NCBI GenBank assembly: GCA_031555735.1
Contig: JAVBUE010000002.1
Location: 47,806-111,805, forward strand
Length of the DNA: 64,000 nucleotides
Direction of reading: 5' to 3'
Source of the DNA: JAJDIA01 sp031555735
GTDB taxonomy: Bacteria > Bacteroidota > Bacteroidia > Bacteroidales > Tannerellaceae
The notes beneath the pieces were generated by a model that saw nothing but the letters and a program-made list of their open reading frames with translations, was not told the origin of the DNA and searched no databases. Below, piece by piece: positions 1 to 9,820 of the stretch (positions are counted from its first letter, which is position 1; each line of letters starts with the position of its first letter). A program made the translations under genes and the position numbers.

Positions 1-120
1 GCCGCCGTTTGGGGACCGGACAACGGCGTCGGCACACGCAGCGCCGTAGGATTCGGCTCACTGCCGGACAATATCCCGGTGGAAATAGAAGCCATCTTTG
101 AAATAGCGATTAACCATTAA
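1..120 (+). CDS. RidA/YjgF family protein, C-terminal fragment
   Basis: Open from the first base and ending in TAA at 118-120, so only the last 39 residues are present. They match the C-terminus of RidA (YjgF/YER057c/UK114) imine deaminases: a TRSAVG segment carrying the conserved substrate-binding Arg, then LPDNIPVEIEAI, the usual final strand with its conserved Glu. RidA proteins hydrolyse reactive enamines and imines made by PLP enzymes. The next gene, 18 bp on, encodes a PLP enzyme acting on D-hydroxy-amino acids, which suits a clean-up role. The family call rests on this short tail only. Confidence 0.7.
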   Translation, partial: AAVWGPDNGVGTRSAVGFGSLPDNIPVEIEAIFEIAINH

Positions 121-138
121 CCATTAATCATTATCATC

Positions 139-1242
139 ATGACCTGGTATCCTATAGAGAATAGTAACGAGATTGATTCTCCTGCGTTGCTGGTCTATCC
201 GGAGCGGATTGCGGAGAATATCGAGCTGGCGATACAAATCGCCGGTGGTGATATGGAAAAGTTGCGGCCGCATGTGAAGACGAACAAGATGGGGGCTGTC
301 TGTAGCATGATGATACAGGCGGGGATCCGTAAATTCAAATGTGCCACGATCGCCGAGGCGGAGATGTTGGGATTGGCTGAGGCGCCGGATGTGTTGCTGG
401 CCTATCAGCCTGTGGGTCCGAAAGTGGACCGGTTGCTGCAACTGGTGAAGTTCTATCCGAATACCTATTTCTCCTGTTTGGTTGACAATGCAGATACGGT
501 GCGTACCCTGGCGGCTCGATGCAACCAGGAGAAGCTGGTGCTGGATGTGTATATCGACCTGAATGTAGGCATGAACCGCACCGGTGTATCGCCCGAAAAA
601 GCGGGTGGGCTGGCTGAGTTGATCCGTTCGTTTGACAGCCTGCGGTTGGTCGGCTTGCATGCGTACGACGGCCATATCCACGATACGGATATCCAGGTGC
701 GCCGACAAGCTGCCGACAAGGTGTATGTACAGACGGAGCAGGTGTGGAAGGAGTTATCGCCATTCTATCCGCATCCGTTGGTGATGGTGATGGGAGGAAC
801 GCCTACGTTCCCCATCCATATCCGCCGCGCGCATTGCGAATGCAGCCCGGGGACGTTTATTTTCTGGGATTGGGGATACAGGGAACTCTTGCCCGACCTG
901 CCCTTCCAGTGGGCGGCGCTGGTCATGACACGGGTTGTCTCCATAGTGGATCCCCACCGTATCTGCGTGGATCTGGGACACAAAGCCATTGGGTCAGAGA
1001 ATCCCCTGCCGCGCGTACATTTCCTCAATGCGCCCGACGCGGTGCCAGTAGCGCATAGTGAAGAACATCTGGTGCTGGATGTGCCCGACAGCGCCGTCTA
1101 TACACCGGGCGATGTATTGTATGGCGTGCCTGTACATATCTGTCCCACCGTCGCCTTATACGGGAAAGCCAGCATGATCTTCGCCAATCAGAACAGGGGA
1201 TACCTGAAAGTGACCGCGCGTAACCGTTTACTCACCGTCTGA
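139..1242 (+). CDS. D-threonine aldolase / D-serine dehydratase-like PLP enzyme
   Basis: A 367-aa fold-III (alanine-racemase-type) PLP enzyme of the D-threonine aldolase/DSD1 family, expected to cleave or deaminate D-hydroxy-amino acids in the cytoplasm. The PLP lysine is K47 in RPHVKTNK. The N-terminal barrel covers about residues 10-250. The C-terminal domain ends with H333-I-C335 followed by PTVALY, the metal-binding signature. From memory, family D-threonine aldolases have His/Asp here and D-serine dehydratases His/Cys, so the Cys leans to the latter; the substrate stays open. Length is normal. It follows a RidA-family gene by 18 bp and precedes a dipeptidase by 13 bp, so the three are probably one transcript that processes D-amino acids or cell-wall-derived dipeptides. 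Confidence 0.85.
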   Translation: MTWYPIENSNEIDSPALLVYPERIAENIELAIQIAGGDMEKLRPHVKTNKMGAVCSMMIQAGIRKFKCATIAEAEMLGLAEAPDVLLAYQPVGPKVDRLLQLVKFYPNTYFSCLVDNADTVRTLAARCNQEKLVLDVYIDLNVGMNRTGVSPEKAGGLAELIRSFDSLRLVGLHAYDGHIHDTDIQVRRQAADKVYVQTEQVWKELSPFYPHPLVMVMGGTPTFPIHIRRAHCECSPGTFIFWDWGYRELLPDLPFQWAALVMTRVVSIVDPHRICVDLGHKAIGSENPLPRVHFLNAPDAVPVAHSEEHLVLDVPDSAVYTPGDVLYGVPVHICPTVALYGKASMIFANQNRGYLKVTARNRLLTV

Positions 1243-1255
1243 AACAATCGTTCGT

Positions 1256-2332
1256 ATGAAGAAACAGATGATTGTAGATATCCATCTCGACCTGAGTATG
1301 GATGCGATGGAGTGGAACCGCGACCTCCGGCAATCCGTGGAAGAGATCAACCGCCGGGAAGCGGGAATGAAGGATAAACCCGACCGGGGCCGTGCCACCG
1401 TCTCCTTACCCGAACTGCGGAAAGCGAATGCGTGCCTGGTGGTAGCCACGCAAATCGCGCGGTTTATCACACCCGGCGATACCCGTCCCGGCTGGTATTC
1501 GCCCGAACAAGCCTGGGCGCAGACGCAAGGACAGTTGGCTTGGTATCGCGCCATGGAAGAAGCGGGTGAAATGCGGATGATACGCAACCGCACCGAACTG
1601 GATGCCCATCTGGCAGATTGGAACGACGGGCAACCGGTGGAGCAGAAAGCCATCGGTTATATCCTGAGCCTGGAAGGAGCCGATTCATTAGTGACGGTCG
1701 ATTACCTCGAACGTGCCTGGCAGTATGGCCTGCGCGCGGTAGGTCCCGCACATTACGGGCCGGGACGGTATGCCAACGGTACGGACGCCTCGGGACGCCT
1801 TTCGGACGCCGGTGCTTCCCTCCTCCGGGAAATGGAGCGGCTGGGGATGATCCTGGATGTGACGCACTTGAACGACGACGCCTTCTGGCATGCACTCGAT
1901 TGCTATACGGGTCCGGTCTGGGCAAGCCATAACAACTGCCGGGCATTGGTGGATCATAACCGCCAGTTTAGTGATGAGATGATCAACGCACTGATTGAAC
2001 GGGATGCCGTGATCGGCGTGGCGTTGGACGCCTGGATGATGGTACCGGGTTGGGTACGGGGCGTATCCACGCCCGAAAGCATGCATTGCTCGCTGGATAT
2101 CATGGTGGATCACATAGACCACATCTGCCAGTTAGCCGGTAATACCCGCCATGCGTGTATCGGCAGCGACCTCGATGGTGCTTTCGGGACAGAGCAGTGT
2201 CCGTACGACCTGCAAACGATCGCCGACCTCCAGAAAGTGCCCTCCCTCCTAACCCGGCGAGGCTACACTCCCTCCGATATCGAACAAATCTTCTCCGGCA
2301 ACACCCTCCGTTTCCTGCGCAACGCCCTTTAG
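1256..2332 (+). CDS. M19 family (renal-type) dipeptidase
   Basis: A 358-aa metallodipeptidase of the M19 family, hydrolysing dipeptides (often with a C-terminal D-residue) with a two-zinc centre. Visible ligands are H10 and D12 (HLD near the N-terminus), the bridging E140 in LSLEG, H204 in THLND and H225 in ASHNNCR, followed by a GSDLDG segment carrying the usual catalytic-site Asp. The 21-residue spacing of the two later His matches renal dipeptidase. There is no signal peptide, so it is probably cytoplasmic. A second ATG four codons downstream is a possible start. The gene ends in a 4-bp tail-to-tail overlap with kdtA. Confidence 0.9.
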   Translation: MKKQMIVDIHLDLSMDAMEWNRDLRQSVEEINRREAGMKDKPDRGRATVSLPELRKANACLVVATQIARFITPGDTRPGWYSPEQAWAQTQGQLAWYRAMEEAGEMRMIRNRTELDAHLADWNDGQPVEQKAIGYILSLEGADSLVTVDYLERAWQYGLRAVGPAHYGPGRYANGTDASGRLSDAGASLLREMERLGMILDVTHLNDDAFWHALDCYTGPVWASHNNCRALVDHNRQFSDEMINALIERDAVIGVALDAWMMVPGWVRGVSTPESMHCSLDIMVDHIDHICQLAGNTRHACIGSDLDGAFGTEQCPYDLQTIADLQKVPSLLTRRGYTPSDIEQIFSGNTLRFLRNAL

Positions 2333-3570
2333 AGCTTCAATTCCTGAAGGATGCGGGTGGTGGAGCCGATGTTTTGGCAGACGTAGCCACCGGCGGCTTC
2401 TCCGGCGGAAGATAACAGTTCGCGGTAGGTGAGCAGGTCGTTGAGACGGGCGGTAAACTCCTGGCCGTTCGAGACCGGGAAACCTCCTCCCACAGCGATC
2501 AGCTCTTTTGCTTCCTTGAATTTCTGGTATTTCGGGCCGAATACCACCGGGATACCATATACAGCAGCTTCCAACGTATTGTGGATGCCTGCGCCGAACC
2601 CTCCCCCGATATACGCGATATCCCCATAGCGGTAGATAGACGACAACAGGCCGAAACTGTCGATGATCAGGCAGTCTTTGCCCGCAATCGTCTGCTCGCT
2701 GGCTTCCGACAGGCGTATCGACGGCCGTTTCAAGAGGGAATGGATATCCAGTAAATGATCCTGGTTGATCTCATGCGGCGCAATGATCAGCTTCAGCTCC
2801 GGATGCTCGTTGAAGTAGGGAATGAAAATCTCCTCATCCTTCGGCCACGAGCTGCCGGCGATCAGGATCGTTTGTTTTTCTCCTTGCGGGTTCTTCGCGA
2901 AGGCTTCCAGGATGGGCAGTTCTTTTGCCATTTTCCGCACGTCCAATACCCGGTCGAAGCGCGTATCACCCGTCACCGCCACCTGCGTAATGCCGTACGA
3001 CCGGAGCAACTCGCACGAAGCCTGGTCCTGCACGAACAGGTGGTCGAAGGTATGCAGCACCTTCCGGTATGCCTTGCCGTACCAATGGAAGAACGGTTGT
3101 TCGGGACGGAAGATCGCCGAAATGATATAGGTCGGTATATTCCGCTTCTTCAGTTCCGTCAGGTAATTCGCCCAGAACTCATACTTGATAAAGATGGCGA
3201 TAGACGGATTGGCCAGGTGGAGGAACTTCCGCACCTTATAGGGCGTATCGAACGGGAGGTAACACACTACATCGGCTTCCGCGTAGTTTTTCCGCACCTC
3301 ATAGCCGGAGGGAGAGAAAAAGGTGAGCAACACCTTGTATCCCGGATAATCCGCTTTGATCTTCTCGATCATCGGGCGTCCCTGTTCAAACTCACCGAGC
3401 GAAGAGGCATGAAACCAGATATAGCGGGCGTTCCGGTCGATCTTGTTCCTGAGGATACCGTTGGTATGCCATTGTCCCAGTCGCATCATACGCGCTTTCT
3501 TGTGGAAAAGGGATAGTATTTCCACGGTCAATGCGTACAGGTGAATAGCCAGCGTGTACAAATAAATCAT
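2329..3570 (-). CDS. kdtA: 3-deoxy-D-manno-octulosonic acid (Kdo) transferase
   Basis: A 413-aa GT30 glycosyltransferase (WaaA/KdtA) that transfers Kdo from CMP-Kdo to lipid A precursor at the inner face of the cytoplasmic membrane. An N-terminal hydrophobic anchor covers about residues 1-22. The N-domain holds HASSLGEFEQ, in which E60 corresponds to the catalytic Glu of WaaA. The C-domain has the nucleotide-sugar signature (IGGGFGAGIHN, then LEAAVYGIPVVFGP). Length is typical. It follows gltX by 11 bp on the same strand, so the two are likely cotranscribed. The stop overlaps the convergent dipeptidase stop by 4 bp. Confidence 0.95.
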   Translation of the reverse strand: MIYLYTLAIHLYALTVEILSLFHKKARMMRLGQWHTNGILRNKIDRNARYIWFHASSLGEFEQGRPMIEKIKADYPGYKVLLTFFSPSGYEVRKNYAEADVVCYLPFDTPYKVRKFLHLANPSIAIFIKYEFWANYLTELKKRNIPTYIISAIFRPEQPFFHWYGKAYRKVLHTFDHLFVQDQASCELLRSYGITQVAVTGDTRFDRVLDVRKMAKELPILEAFAKNPQGEKQTILIAGSSWPKDEEIFIPYFNEHPELKLIIAPHEINQDHLLDIHSLLKRPSIRLSEASEQTIAGKDCLIIDSFGLLSSIYRYGDIAYIGGGFGAGIHNTLEAAVYGIPVVFGPKYQKFKEAKELIAVGGGFPVSNGQEFTARLNDLLTYRELLSSAGEAAGGYVCQNIGSTTRILQELKL

Positions 3571-3581
3571 AGGTATGTGTG

Positions 3582-5108
3582 TTAGCTGTTTGCCAAAGAG
3601 CGGATAGCGCGGTGTATCCGGCTGATCGTCTCTTCTTTGCCCAATGTTTCCGTGATATCGAAGATGTGGGGGCCTTTCCCTTCCCCAACCAGGGCGAGGC
3701 GGAAGGCGTTCATCATATTCCCCAGGTGGTATCCTTTGCTTTCGATCCAGGCTTTGACGGTTTCCTCCGTGCCGGCGCTATCGAACGGCTCACGGGCAGC
3801 CAGTACTTCCGCCAGTTCGGCCAGTTGTACGGCAGAGTCTGCTTTCCAGCGTTTCTGCACCGTCTTTTCGTCGTAAGCGGCTGGAGCGATGAAGAAGAAG
3901 GAGGAAACCTCCCACAGCTCTTTCACAAAATTGACACGGTCTTTCATTAACCCCACCACCTTTTCCACATAGGCCCGTGCGGGGTTCAGGATACCTTTAT
4001 CCTCCAGCACGGGGAGGAAGGAAGCGGCGATCTCGCCGTTGCTTTTCTGCTGGATATACTGGTGGTTGAACCATTTCCCTTTTTCGTAGTCGAACTTCGC
4101 GCCGCTCCGGCTGCAATGGGTGAGGTCGAACAACCGGACGAGGTCGTCCATGCCCATCAACTCCTGGTCGTTGCCCGGGTTCCATCCCAACAGGGCGAGG
4201 AAATTGGCTACGGCTTCCGGCAGGTAACCGCTCTCCCGGTAGCCCGACGACAGCTCGCCGCTTACCGGATCTTTCCATTCCAGGGGGAAGACGGGGAATC
4301 CCAGGCGGTCGCCGTCGCGTTTGCTCAGCTTCCCTTTGCCGTCGGGTTTTAATAATAAGGAGAGGTGGGCGAACCGAGGCATGGTGTCCGTCCAGCCGAA
4401 GCAACGGTACAGCAGCACGTGCAGGGGTGCGCTCGGCAACCACTCTTCGCCGCGGATCACGTGGGTGATTTCCATCAGGTGGTCGTCCACGATATTGGCT
4501 AAGTGGTAGGTCGGCAGTTGATCAGCCGATTTAAAAAGGACCTTATCGTCCAGCACGGAGGAGTTGATCACCACTTCGCCGCGGATGATGTCGTTCACCC
4601 GGATATCTTCATCCGGTTCTATTTTGATGCGGACAACATATTGCTGCCCTGCGTCGATCAGCGCCTGCGTCTCATCTTTGCTTAATGTCAGTGAGTTCCG
4701 CATCTGCATGCGGGTGGAGGCATCGTACTGGAAGTTGGCCGTTTCGTTCCGTTTGCTTTCCAGTTCTTCAGGGGTGTCGAACGCGATATAGGCCAGGCCG
4801 GCCTCCAATAACTGGTCCACATACTGCCGGTAAACGGCTTTCCGTTCGCTCTGCCGATAGGGGCCGTATTCCCCGCCGAAGCTTACGCCTTCGTCAAAAC
4901 GGATACCCAGCCAGGTCAGTGCTTCGATGATATATGCTTCGGCACCGGGAACGAACCGCTGTGAGTCGGTATCTTCGATCCGCAGGATCAGTTCACCACC
5001 GGATTGTTTCGCGAATAAGTAGTTGTATAAGGCAGTCCGGACACCTCCGATATGCAAAGGGCCGGTGGGACTGGGTGCGAAACGTACCCGAACTTTTCGT
5101 TGCTCCAT
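3582..5108 (-). CDS. gltX: glutamate--tRNA ligase
   Basis: A 508-aa class I aminoacyl-tRNA synthetase that charges tRNA with glutamate. The HIGH-box variant is PLHIGG at about residues 17-22. The KMSKS-type loop is KLSKR at 260-264. An EDTDSQR segment follows the first half of the Rossmann fold, as usual in GluRS. The C-terminal helical domain is complete and length is typical. The start is 5108, supported by a TAATTTTG promoter element 26 bp upstream. kdtA follows 11 bp downstream. Confidence 0.97.
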   Translation of the reverse strand: MEQRKVRVRFAPSPTGPLHIGGVRTALYNYLFAKQSGGELILRIEDTDSQRFVPGAEAYIIEALTWLGIRFDEGVSFGGEYGPYRQSERKAVYRQYVDQLLEAGLAYIAFDTPEELESKRNETANFQYDASTRMQMRNSLTLSKDETQALIDAGQQYVVRIKIEPDEDIRVNDIIRGEVVINSSVLDDKVLFKSADQLPTYHLANIVDDHLMEITHVIRGEEWLPSAPLHVLLYRCFGWTDTMPRFAHLSLLLKPDGKGKLSKRDGDRLGFPVFPLEWKDPVSGELSSGYRESGYLPEAVANFLALLGWNPGNDQELMGMDDLVRLFDLTHCSRSGAKFDYEKGKWFNHQYIQQKSNGEIAASFLPVLEDKGILNPARAYVEKVVGLMKDRVNFVKELWEVSSFFFIAPAAYDEKTVQKRWKADSAVQLAELAEVLAAREPFDSAGTEETVKAWIESKGYHLGNMMNAFRLALVGEGKGPHIFDITETLGKEETISRIHRAIRSLANS

Positions 5109-5133
5109 GTTGTTATCTTATAGAATAATGCGG

Positions 5134-5141
5134 CAAAATTA
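5134..5141 (-). promoter_or_regulatory. -7 promoter element for gltX-kdtA
   Basis: TAATTTTG on the minus strand matches the Bacteroidetes TAnnTTTG -7 consensus 26 bp before gltX. About 19 bp further upstream is TTTA, a near match to the -33 TTTG box. Confidence 0.55.
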
Positions 5142-5218
5142 GACCTTTTTTTTCTCATACTAAACTTTTTTTATGTACATTTCGCCTCGCTTTGCACGTA
5201 AAGTAAAATTGGGAGGAT

Positions 5219-7255
5219 ATGAAGATTAAATATTACAATATACCCACTGCCGTCTATTTTGTAGTGGCAGCATTACTGATCGCTTACTTTTTCCCGCGGG
5301 AAGGCAAGTTCAGGTATCAGTTTTTCGAAGGTAAACCCTGGCGGTACGGTTTACTTACCGCCCCCGGCGATTTCCCCATTTATAAAACGGATGAAGAGGT
5401 GAAGCAGGAAAAAGACAGCGTCCTGCGCCAGTATATTCCCTATTACCGCATGGAGCCCCAGGTGGAAGGCAGGCAGATCGACAGCCTGCGTGCCTCCTAT
5501 AACACGGTTCTCAAACACCGTGTGGCTGCTACCTATATGCAATACATCGAATCCTCCCTTATCCAGATGTATAAGAAGGGGATCATTTCTCCCGAAGATT
5601 TTGATAACCTCCGGCAGGATAATTATGAACAGGTGAACTTGCTGGAGAACAACATCTCCCAACCCCATTTTGTCTCCGATTTCTTTACCGTGCGGACAGC
5701 CTACGAGTTTATCCTCAACAACGCGCCGGCCTACCTCAGCAAGACCGTGCTCCAATCGTGCAATATCGACGATTACCTGGCAGTGAATATCATTTACGAC
5801 AAAGATATGTCCGAGAAGGTCAGGGAGGAGATGATCAACAGCATCCCCCTGGCGAAAGGCCTGGTGCAGTCGGGCGAACGCATCGTGGACCGCGGCGAGA
5901 TCGTGGATACGCAAATGTATAACGTCCTCCGTTCGCTGAAGATCGTCTATGAATCGAAATCGGGAGGCACCCAACGGCAGGGCACGCTGATCGCGGGTAT
6001 CTTCCTGCTCGTCTCCGGTATCATCTTCTGCTTCTGGCTGTACCTCTGGTCGTTCCGGAAATCTATTTTCAACAATAAGTTGAACGTGCTGTTTTTTGTC
6101 CTCTGCATATTGCTCGGGTGTTTGCTGACGGAGGTGGTGGTTACTTACGGGTTGTTCAACGTCTATATCCTGCCCTTTGCCATCGTTCCGATCGTTGTCC
6201 GTGTGTTTTTCGATTCGCGGTCGGCCATGTTCGCCCACCTGATCATTATCCTGATCTGTTCGCTGATGGTACCTTTCCCGCATGAGTTCCTCTTTCTCCA
6301 GTCGATTGCCGGGATGGTGGTGACATTCAGCCTGAAAGACCTTTCCGAACGATCGCACCTGTTCCGTTGCGCCTTTACGATCTTCCTGGCGTATGCGTTG
6401 AGTTATATCGGGCTAACCCTGTATCAGGAAGCCAACTTCAGTAAAATCAACTGGATGATGATCCTGTATTTCGGCATCAACTTCATCCTGATGATGTTTA
6501 CCTATATCCTGGTGTATATCCTGGAGAAAGCGTTCGGCTATGTATCCAACATCACCCTGGTGGAGATGTCGAATATCAATACGCCGATCCTGAAGAAACT
6601 GTCGGAAACCGCTCCGGGCACGTTCCAGCATTCCCTCCAGGTATCTATCCTCGCATCGGCGGCGGCGGCGAAGATCGGGGCGAACGCCCAGCTGGTACGT
6701 ACCGGCGCCATGTATCACGATATCGGGAAGATGGTGAACCCCGCCTTTTTTACCGAAAACCAGAAGAGCGTCAATCCACACGACCAGCTGACACTCGAGG
6801 AAAGCGCCCAGATCATCATCAGCCATGTGCCCGAAGGCGTCAAGCTGGCGGAGAAAGCAGGTGTCCCGAAAGCGATCGTCAACTTTATCCGTACCCACCA
6901 CGGACGCGGTATGGCGAAGTATTTCTACAATACCTTCCGCAACCAATACCCGGACCGGGAGATCGATAAAGAACTGTTTACCTACCCGGGACCGAACCCC
7001 TTCACGAAGGAGACGGCGATCCTGATGATGGCCGACGCCGTGGAAGCCACCTCACGCAGCCTGAAGGAGCATACGGAAGAAGGCATCCGTGAGCTGGTGA
7101 ACCGCATCATCGACGGGCAGATGGCCGAGGGCCTCCTGTCCAGCGCCCCCCTTACCTTCCGCGATGTAGCGGCGGTAAAGCAGGTGTTTATCGACAAGCT
7201 GAAAACGATGTACCACACCCGTATCAGCTACCCCGAACTTCGGAAGAAAGATTAA
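5219..7255 (+). CDS. 7TM-HD domain phosphodiesterase (PgpH-like)
   Basis: A 678-aa membrane protein with the architecture of the PgpH cyclic-di-AMP phosphodiesterases: one N-terminal membrane segment (about 12-26), an extracytoplasmic domain (about 45-250), a multi-helix membrane block (about 255-450) and a cytoplasmic HD domain. The metal site is clear: H500-D501 in YHDIGK, then THHGRG. Members of this family hydrolyse c-di-AMP, and the outer domain is thought to sense ligands. It is divergent from gltX and meets a convergent TonB-dependent receptor gene with a 4-bp stop overlap. Family assignment is firm; the exact cyclic dinucleotide is inferred. Confidence 0.9.
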   Translation: MKIKYYNIPTAVYFVVAALLIAYFFPREGKFRYQFFEGKPWRYGLLTAPGDFPIYKTDEEVKQEKDSVLRQYIPYYRMEPQVEGRQIDSLRASYNTVLKHRVAATYMQYIESSLIQMYKKGIISPEDFDNLRQDNYEQVNLLENNISQPHFVSDFFTVRTAYEFILNNAPAYLSKTVLQSCNIDDYLAVNIIYDKDMSEKVREEMINSIPLAKGLVQSGERIVDRGEIVDTQMYNVLRSLKIVYESKSGGTQRQGTLIAGIFLLVSGIIFCFWLYLWSFRKSIFNNKLNVLFFVLCILLGCLLTEVVVTYGLFNVYILPFAIVPIVVRVFFDSRSAMFAHLIIILICSLMVPFPHEFLFLQSIAGMVVTFSLKDLSERSHLFRCAFTIFLAYALSYIGLTLYQEANFSKINWMMILYFGINFILMMFTYILVYILEKAFGYVSNITLVEMSNINTPILKKLSETAPGTFQHSLQVSILASAAAAKIGANAQLVRTGAMYHDIGKMVNPAFFTENQKSVNPHDQLTLEESAQIIISHVPEGVKLAEKAGVPKAIVNFIRTHHGRGMAKYFYNTFRNQYPDREIDKELFTYPGPNPFTKETAILMMADAVEATSRSLKEHTEEGIRELVNRIIDGQMAEGLLSSAPLTFRDVAAVKQVFIDKLKTMYHTRISYPELRKKD

Positions 7256-9666
7256 AAATCGACGATCAGGCGGAGGTTGAGTTGCCGTCCCGTCAGGTAA
7301 TTGGGGATGGCGTAAGGCACGTTGTGCGCGTCCGTGATCCAATAGTACGAATTGACGTTGTTGAAGGCGAAGAGGTTGAACACATCCACCCCCAGCCAGA
7401 TATTTTTCAGGTGGCTGAAGAATCCCCTGTCCATGATCGCGTCCCGTCCGCCTGCCAACTGGTAAGAGAGGCCGATATCCACCCTGCGGTAGGGCGGCGT
7501 ACGGAAGTATCCCCCCTCCCATCCCTGTCCCGGAATGGTCTGCGGAAGCCCGCCGGCCAATACACCCCTCAGGTTCAGCTTCACCCGCTCATTCCCCGGG
7601 AAATAATCCTGGAAGAAAAGGGAGACGGCATATCCCTGGCTGTTCGGCATCGGCACGGTAGTGGTCTCACGGATGGTCTGCTCCGCTTTCATCAGCGAGA
7701 AGCTGATCCATGAATCGGTGCCGGGCACAAACTCACCGAAGAATTTCATATCCATCCCCAGGGCGTACCCGTCAGCACAGTTCTCACCATAATAACGGAT
7801 CTTCACATTGTCCACGGTATAGGGGATGAGGTCGTCCAGCTTTTTGTAGTACAATTCGGTTGTCCATTTGAAGTTGCGTCCGGCGGCTTTGAAGGAGTAG
7901 TCGCCCCCGGCAATGAAATGGATGGATCGTTGCGACTTTATTTCGTCGTTCAGTGCCGTCACGTTATTCCCTTCCGCGTCTTTCACCACTTTCCGCATCT
8001 CCTTATAGAACGGTGCCTGGTAATAGACACCGGAGGCAAGGCGGAACGTCAGGTTCTGGTCGAAGTTGGGTGTGAACCCCAGCGATACGCGGGGACTGAA
8101 AATAAATTCCTTGTTGAAGTCCCACCAACTGCCGCGTATCCCCCCCAGCAAGGTGAACATGCCCTGTCTGGTCCGGAACTTGAAGGCGTCCTGGAGGTAG
8201 GCCGACACGCGGGTGCTTTCAATCTGTTGGTTGGAGTAGAGGTTGGCGATCAGGTTCACCTCTTCGCCGTTGTAAGGCAGCGAATATCCTGCAGAGTCGC
8301 GTTTTTCCCACTCGCTGATGCGGTCGCGTATCTGTTCCCTTTGCAGGGTGAGGCCCCACCGCAGGGTATGGTTGTTGAGCCCGGCGATGCCATAGTGCCC
8401 GATATTCATCACCGTGGACGTGAGACGGTTGCGGGCATGTTCCTGGTAGTTGCCGAGGGCGACGGAAGCGACCTCGCCGGTAGCGTTCGGATCGGCGGCG
8501 GCATTGTCGCTTAGCACGTACGAGCCTGCGATATCATAACCTTCATGTTCCAGGCTGTTGTATGCCGAGGCCTGGATACCCAGCTCCGTATGGTCGTTCG
8601 GACGGTTTTTCAGGGTGAAGGCGCCGAAGAGTGTCCTGAACTTGTCTTTTTCTTTCCCACTCATATCCACGATGAAGTGTTGGATATTTTCGGTCGTTCC
8701 GAACGAGGTCTCCCGTGTTTGCGGAATGAACGTGTAGTTGTTGAGGGAGATATTCCCGAGCAGGTCGGCTTCCCATTTCGGACTGATACGGTAGGTCATG
8801 TACGTCTGGAAGTCGAGGAAATTGGGGTCGTATTCCGCCTTCGTGTCCGTCGTTCCCAGCAGTGAACGGGTGGTTTTATAACGGATACCGGTCACCTGCG
8901 TGAATTTGCCCGTGCCGCTGCCTACATAGGCATTGGCGCCCATCAGGCTGGCAGATACCGATCCTTCGAGGCTTTTCGGTTTCTTGTAAGTGATGTCGAG
9001 CACCGAGCTCATCTTGTCGCCATACCGGGCTTCGAACCCACCGGCGGCGAAGTTGACAGACTCCGTCAGGTCCGGATTGATAAAGCTCAACCCTTCCTGC
9101 TGGGCGGAACGGATCAGCAACGGACGGAACACTTCCAGCCCGTTCACATAGACGATGTTTTCATCGTAATTACCGCCCCGCACGGAATATTGGGAACTTA
9201 ACTCGTTGTGCGAGGATACGCCGGCGAAGGTCACGACCATGCTCTCGATGCTTCCTCCCGATGGGTCGGGGAGGAGTTTGATCTGATCCACGTTGAGCGT
9301 CTCCATCTGGTTGGACTGCCGGCGGGTGGCGGTGATCACCGCTTCACCCAGTTCGATGGAGGTGTAGTTCATCTGCACGTTCAGCCGGATCTCCCCGGCG
9401 GGTTTGGGGATGATACGTTCCGCCTTGTTGAAACCGAGGCAGGTGTAGATCAGTGTGAGCGAATCCGATGGGGAGACGGTGAGGGAATAGTATCCTTTCT
9501 CATTGCTCATGGCGCCTGTCAGGGTGTTTTTCACCCGTATGTTTACCAACTCAAGGGGACTACCGTCGGCGTCGCGGATGTATCCGGTGACCTTGACCTG
9601 CCCCTGTCCGAAAGCGCTGATAGTGATCAGTATCCATAAAAGTGCGGCTACGGCACGAATTTTCAT
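7252..9666 (-). CDS. TonB-dependent receptor with carboxypeptidase-regulatory domain
   Basis: An 804-aa outer-membrane protein. A signal peptide covers residues 1-20. A CarboxypepD_reg-like beta-sandwich follows at about 23-105, then a TonB plug starting at LGEAVITATRR, with the plug core around YSVRGGNYDENIVYVNG, and a C-terminal beta-barrel ending in LRLIVDF with the terminal aromatic residue. It probably imports a ligand using TonB energy. There is no SusD partner or regulator next to it, so the ligand cannot be inferred. It stands alone between convergent pgpH-like and a repeat-rich gap. No TAnnTTTG element is obvious upstream. Confidence 0.9.
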   Translation of the reverse strand: MKIRAVAALLWILITISAFGQGQVKVTGYIRDADGSPLELVNIRVKNTLTGAMSNEKGYYSLTVSPSDSLTLIYTCLGFNKAERIIPKPAGEIRLNVQMNYTSIELGEAVITATRRQSNQMETLNVDQIKLLPDPSGGSIESMVVTFAGVSSHNELSSQYSVRGGNYDENIVYVNGLEVFRPLLIRSAQQEGLSFINPDLTESVNFAAGGFEARYGDKMSSVLDITYKKPKSLEGSVSASLMGANAYVGSGTGKFTQVTGIRYKTTRSLLGTTDTKAEYDPNFLDFQTYMTYRISPKWEADLLGNISLNNYTFIPQTRETSFGTTENIQHFIVDMSGKEKDKFRTLFGAFTLKNRPNDHTELGIQASAYNSLEHEGYDIAGSYVLSDNAAADPNATGEVASVALGNYQEHARNRLTSTVMNIGHYGIAGLNNHTLRWGLTLQREQIRDRISEWEKRDSAGYSLPYNGEEVNLIANLYSNQQIESTRVSAYLQDAFKFRTRQGMFTLLGGIRGSWWDFNKEFIFSPRVSLGFTPNFDQNLTFRLASGVYYQAPFYKEMRKVVKDAEGNNVTALNDEIKSQRSIHFIAGGDYSFKAAGRNFKWTTELYYKKLDDLIPYTVDNVKIRYYGENCADGYALGMDMKFFGEFVPGTDSWISFSLMKAEQTIRETTTVPMPNSQGYAVSLFFQDYFPGNERVKLNLRGVLAGGLPQTIPGQGWEGGYFRTPPYRRVDIGLSYQLAGGRDAIMDRGFFSHLKNIWLGVDVFNLFAFNNVNSYYWITDAHNVPYAIPNYLTGRQLNLRLIVDF

Positions 9667-9820
9667 TTCCAGTCTGTTGTGTTACTACGCATACTAACGT
9701 AAAAAAAACGGAAAGCGTATGCCGCCTCCGAATTATTTCCCCGAACGCCCGCCTCATACCCAACCGAAATCGGACAAATTTCTACCGGCAGCCCCACTTC
9801 TATACCCCGCTCTATTACTA
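9667..9820. other. gap before the palindromic repeats
   Basis: The 154 bp between the TonB-dependent receptor start and the first 144-bp repeat hold no credible gene. They should contain the receptor promoter, but no TAnnTTTG element stands out. Confidence 0.4.
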
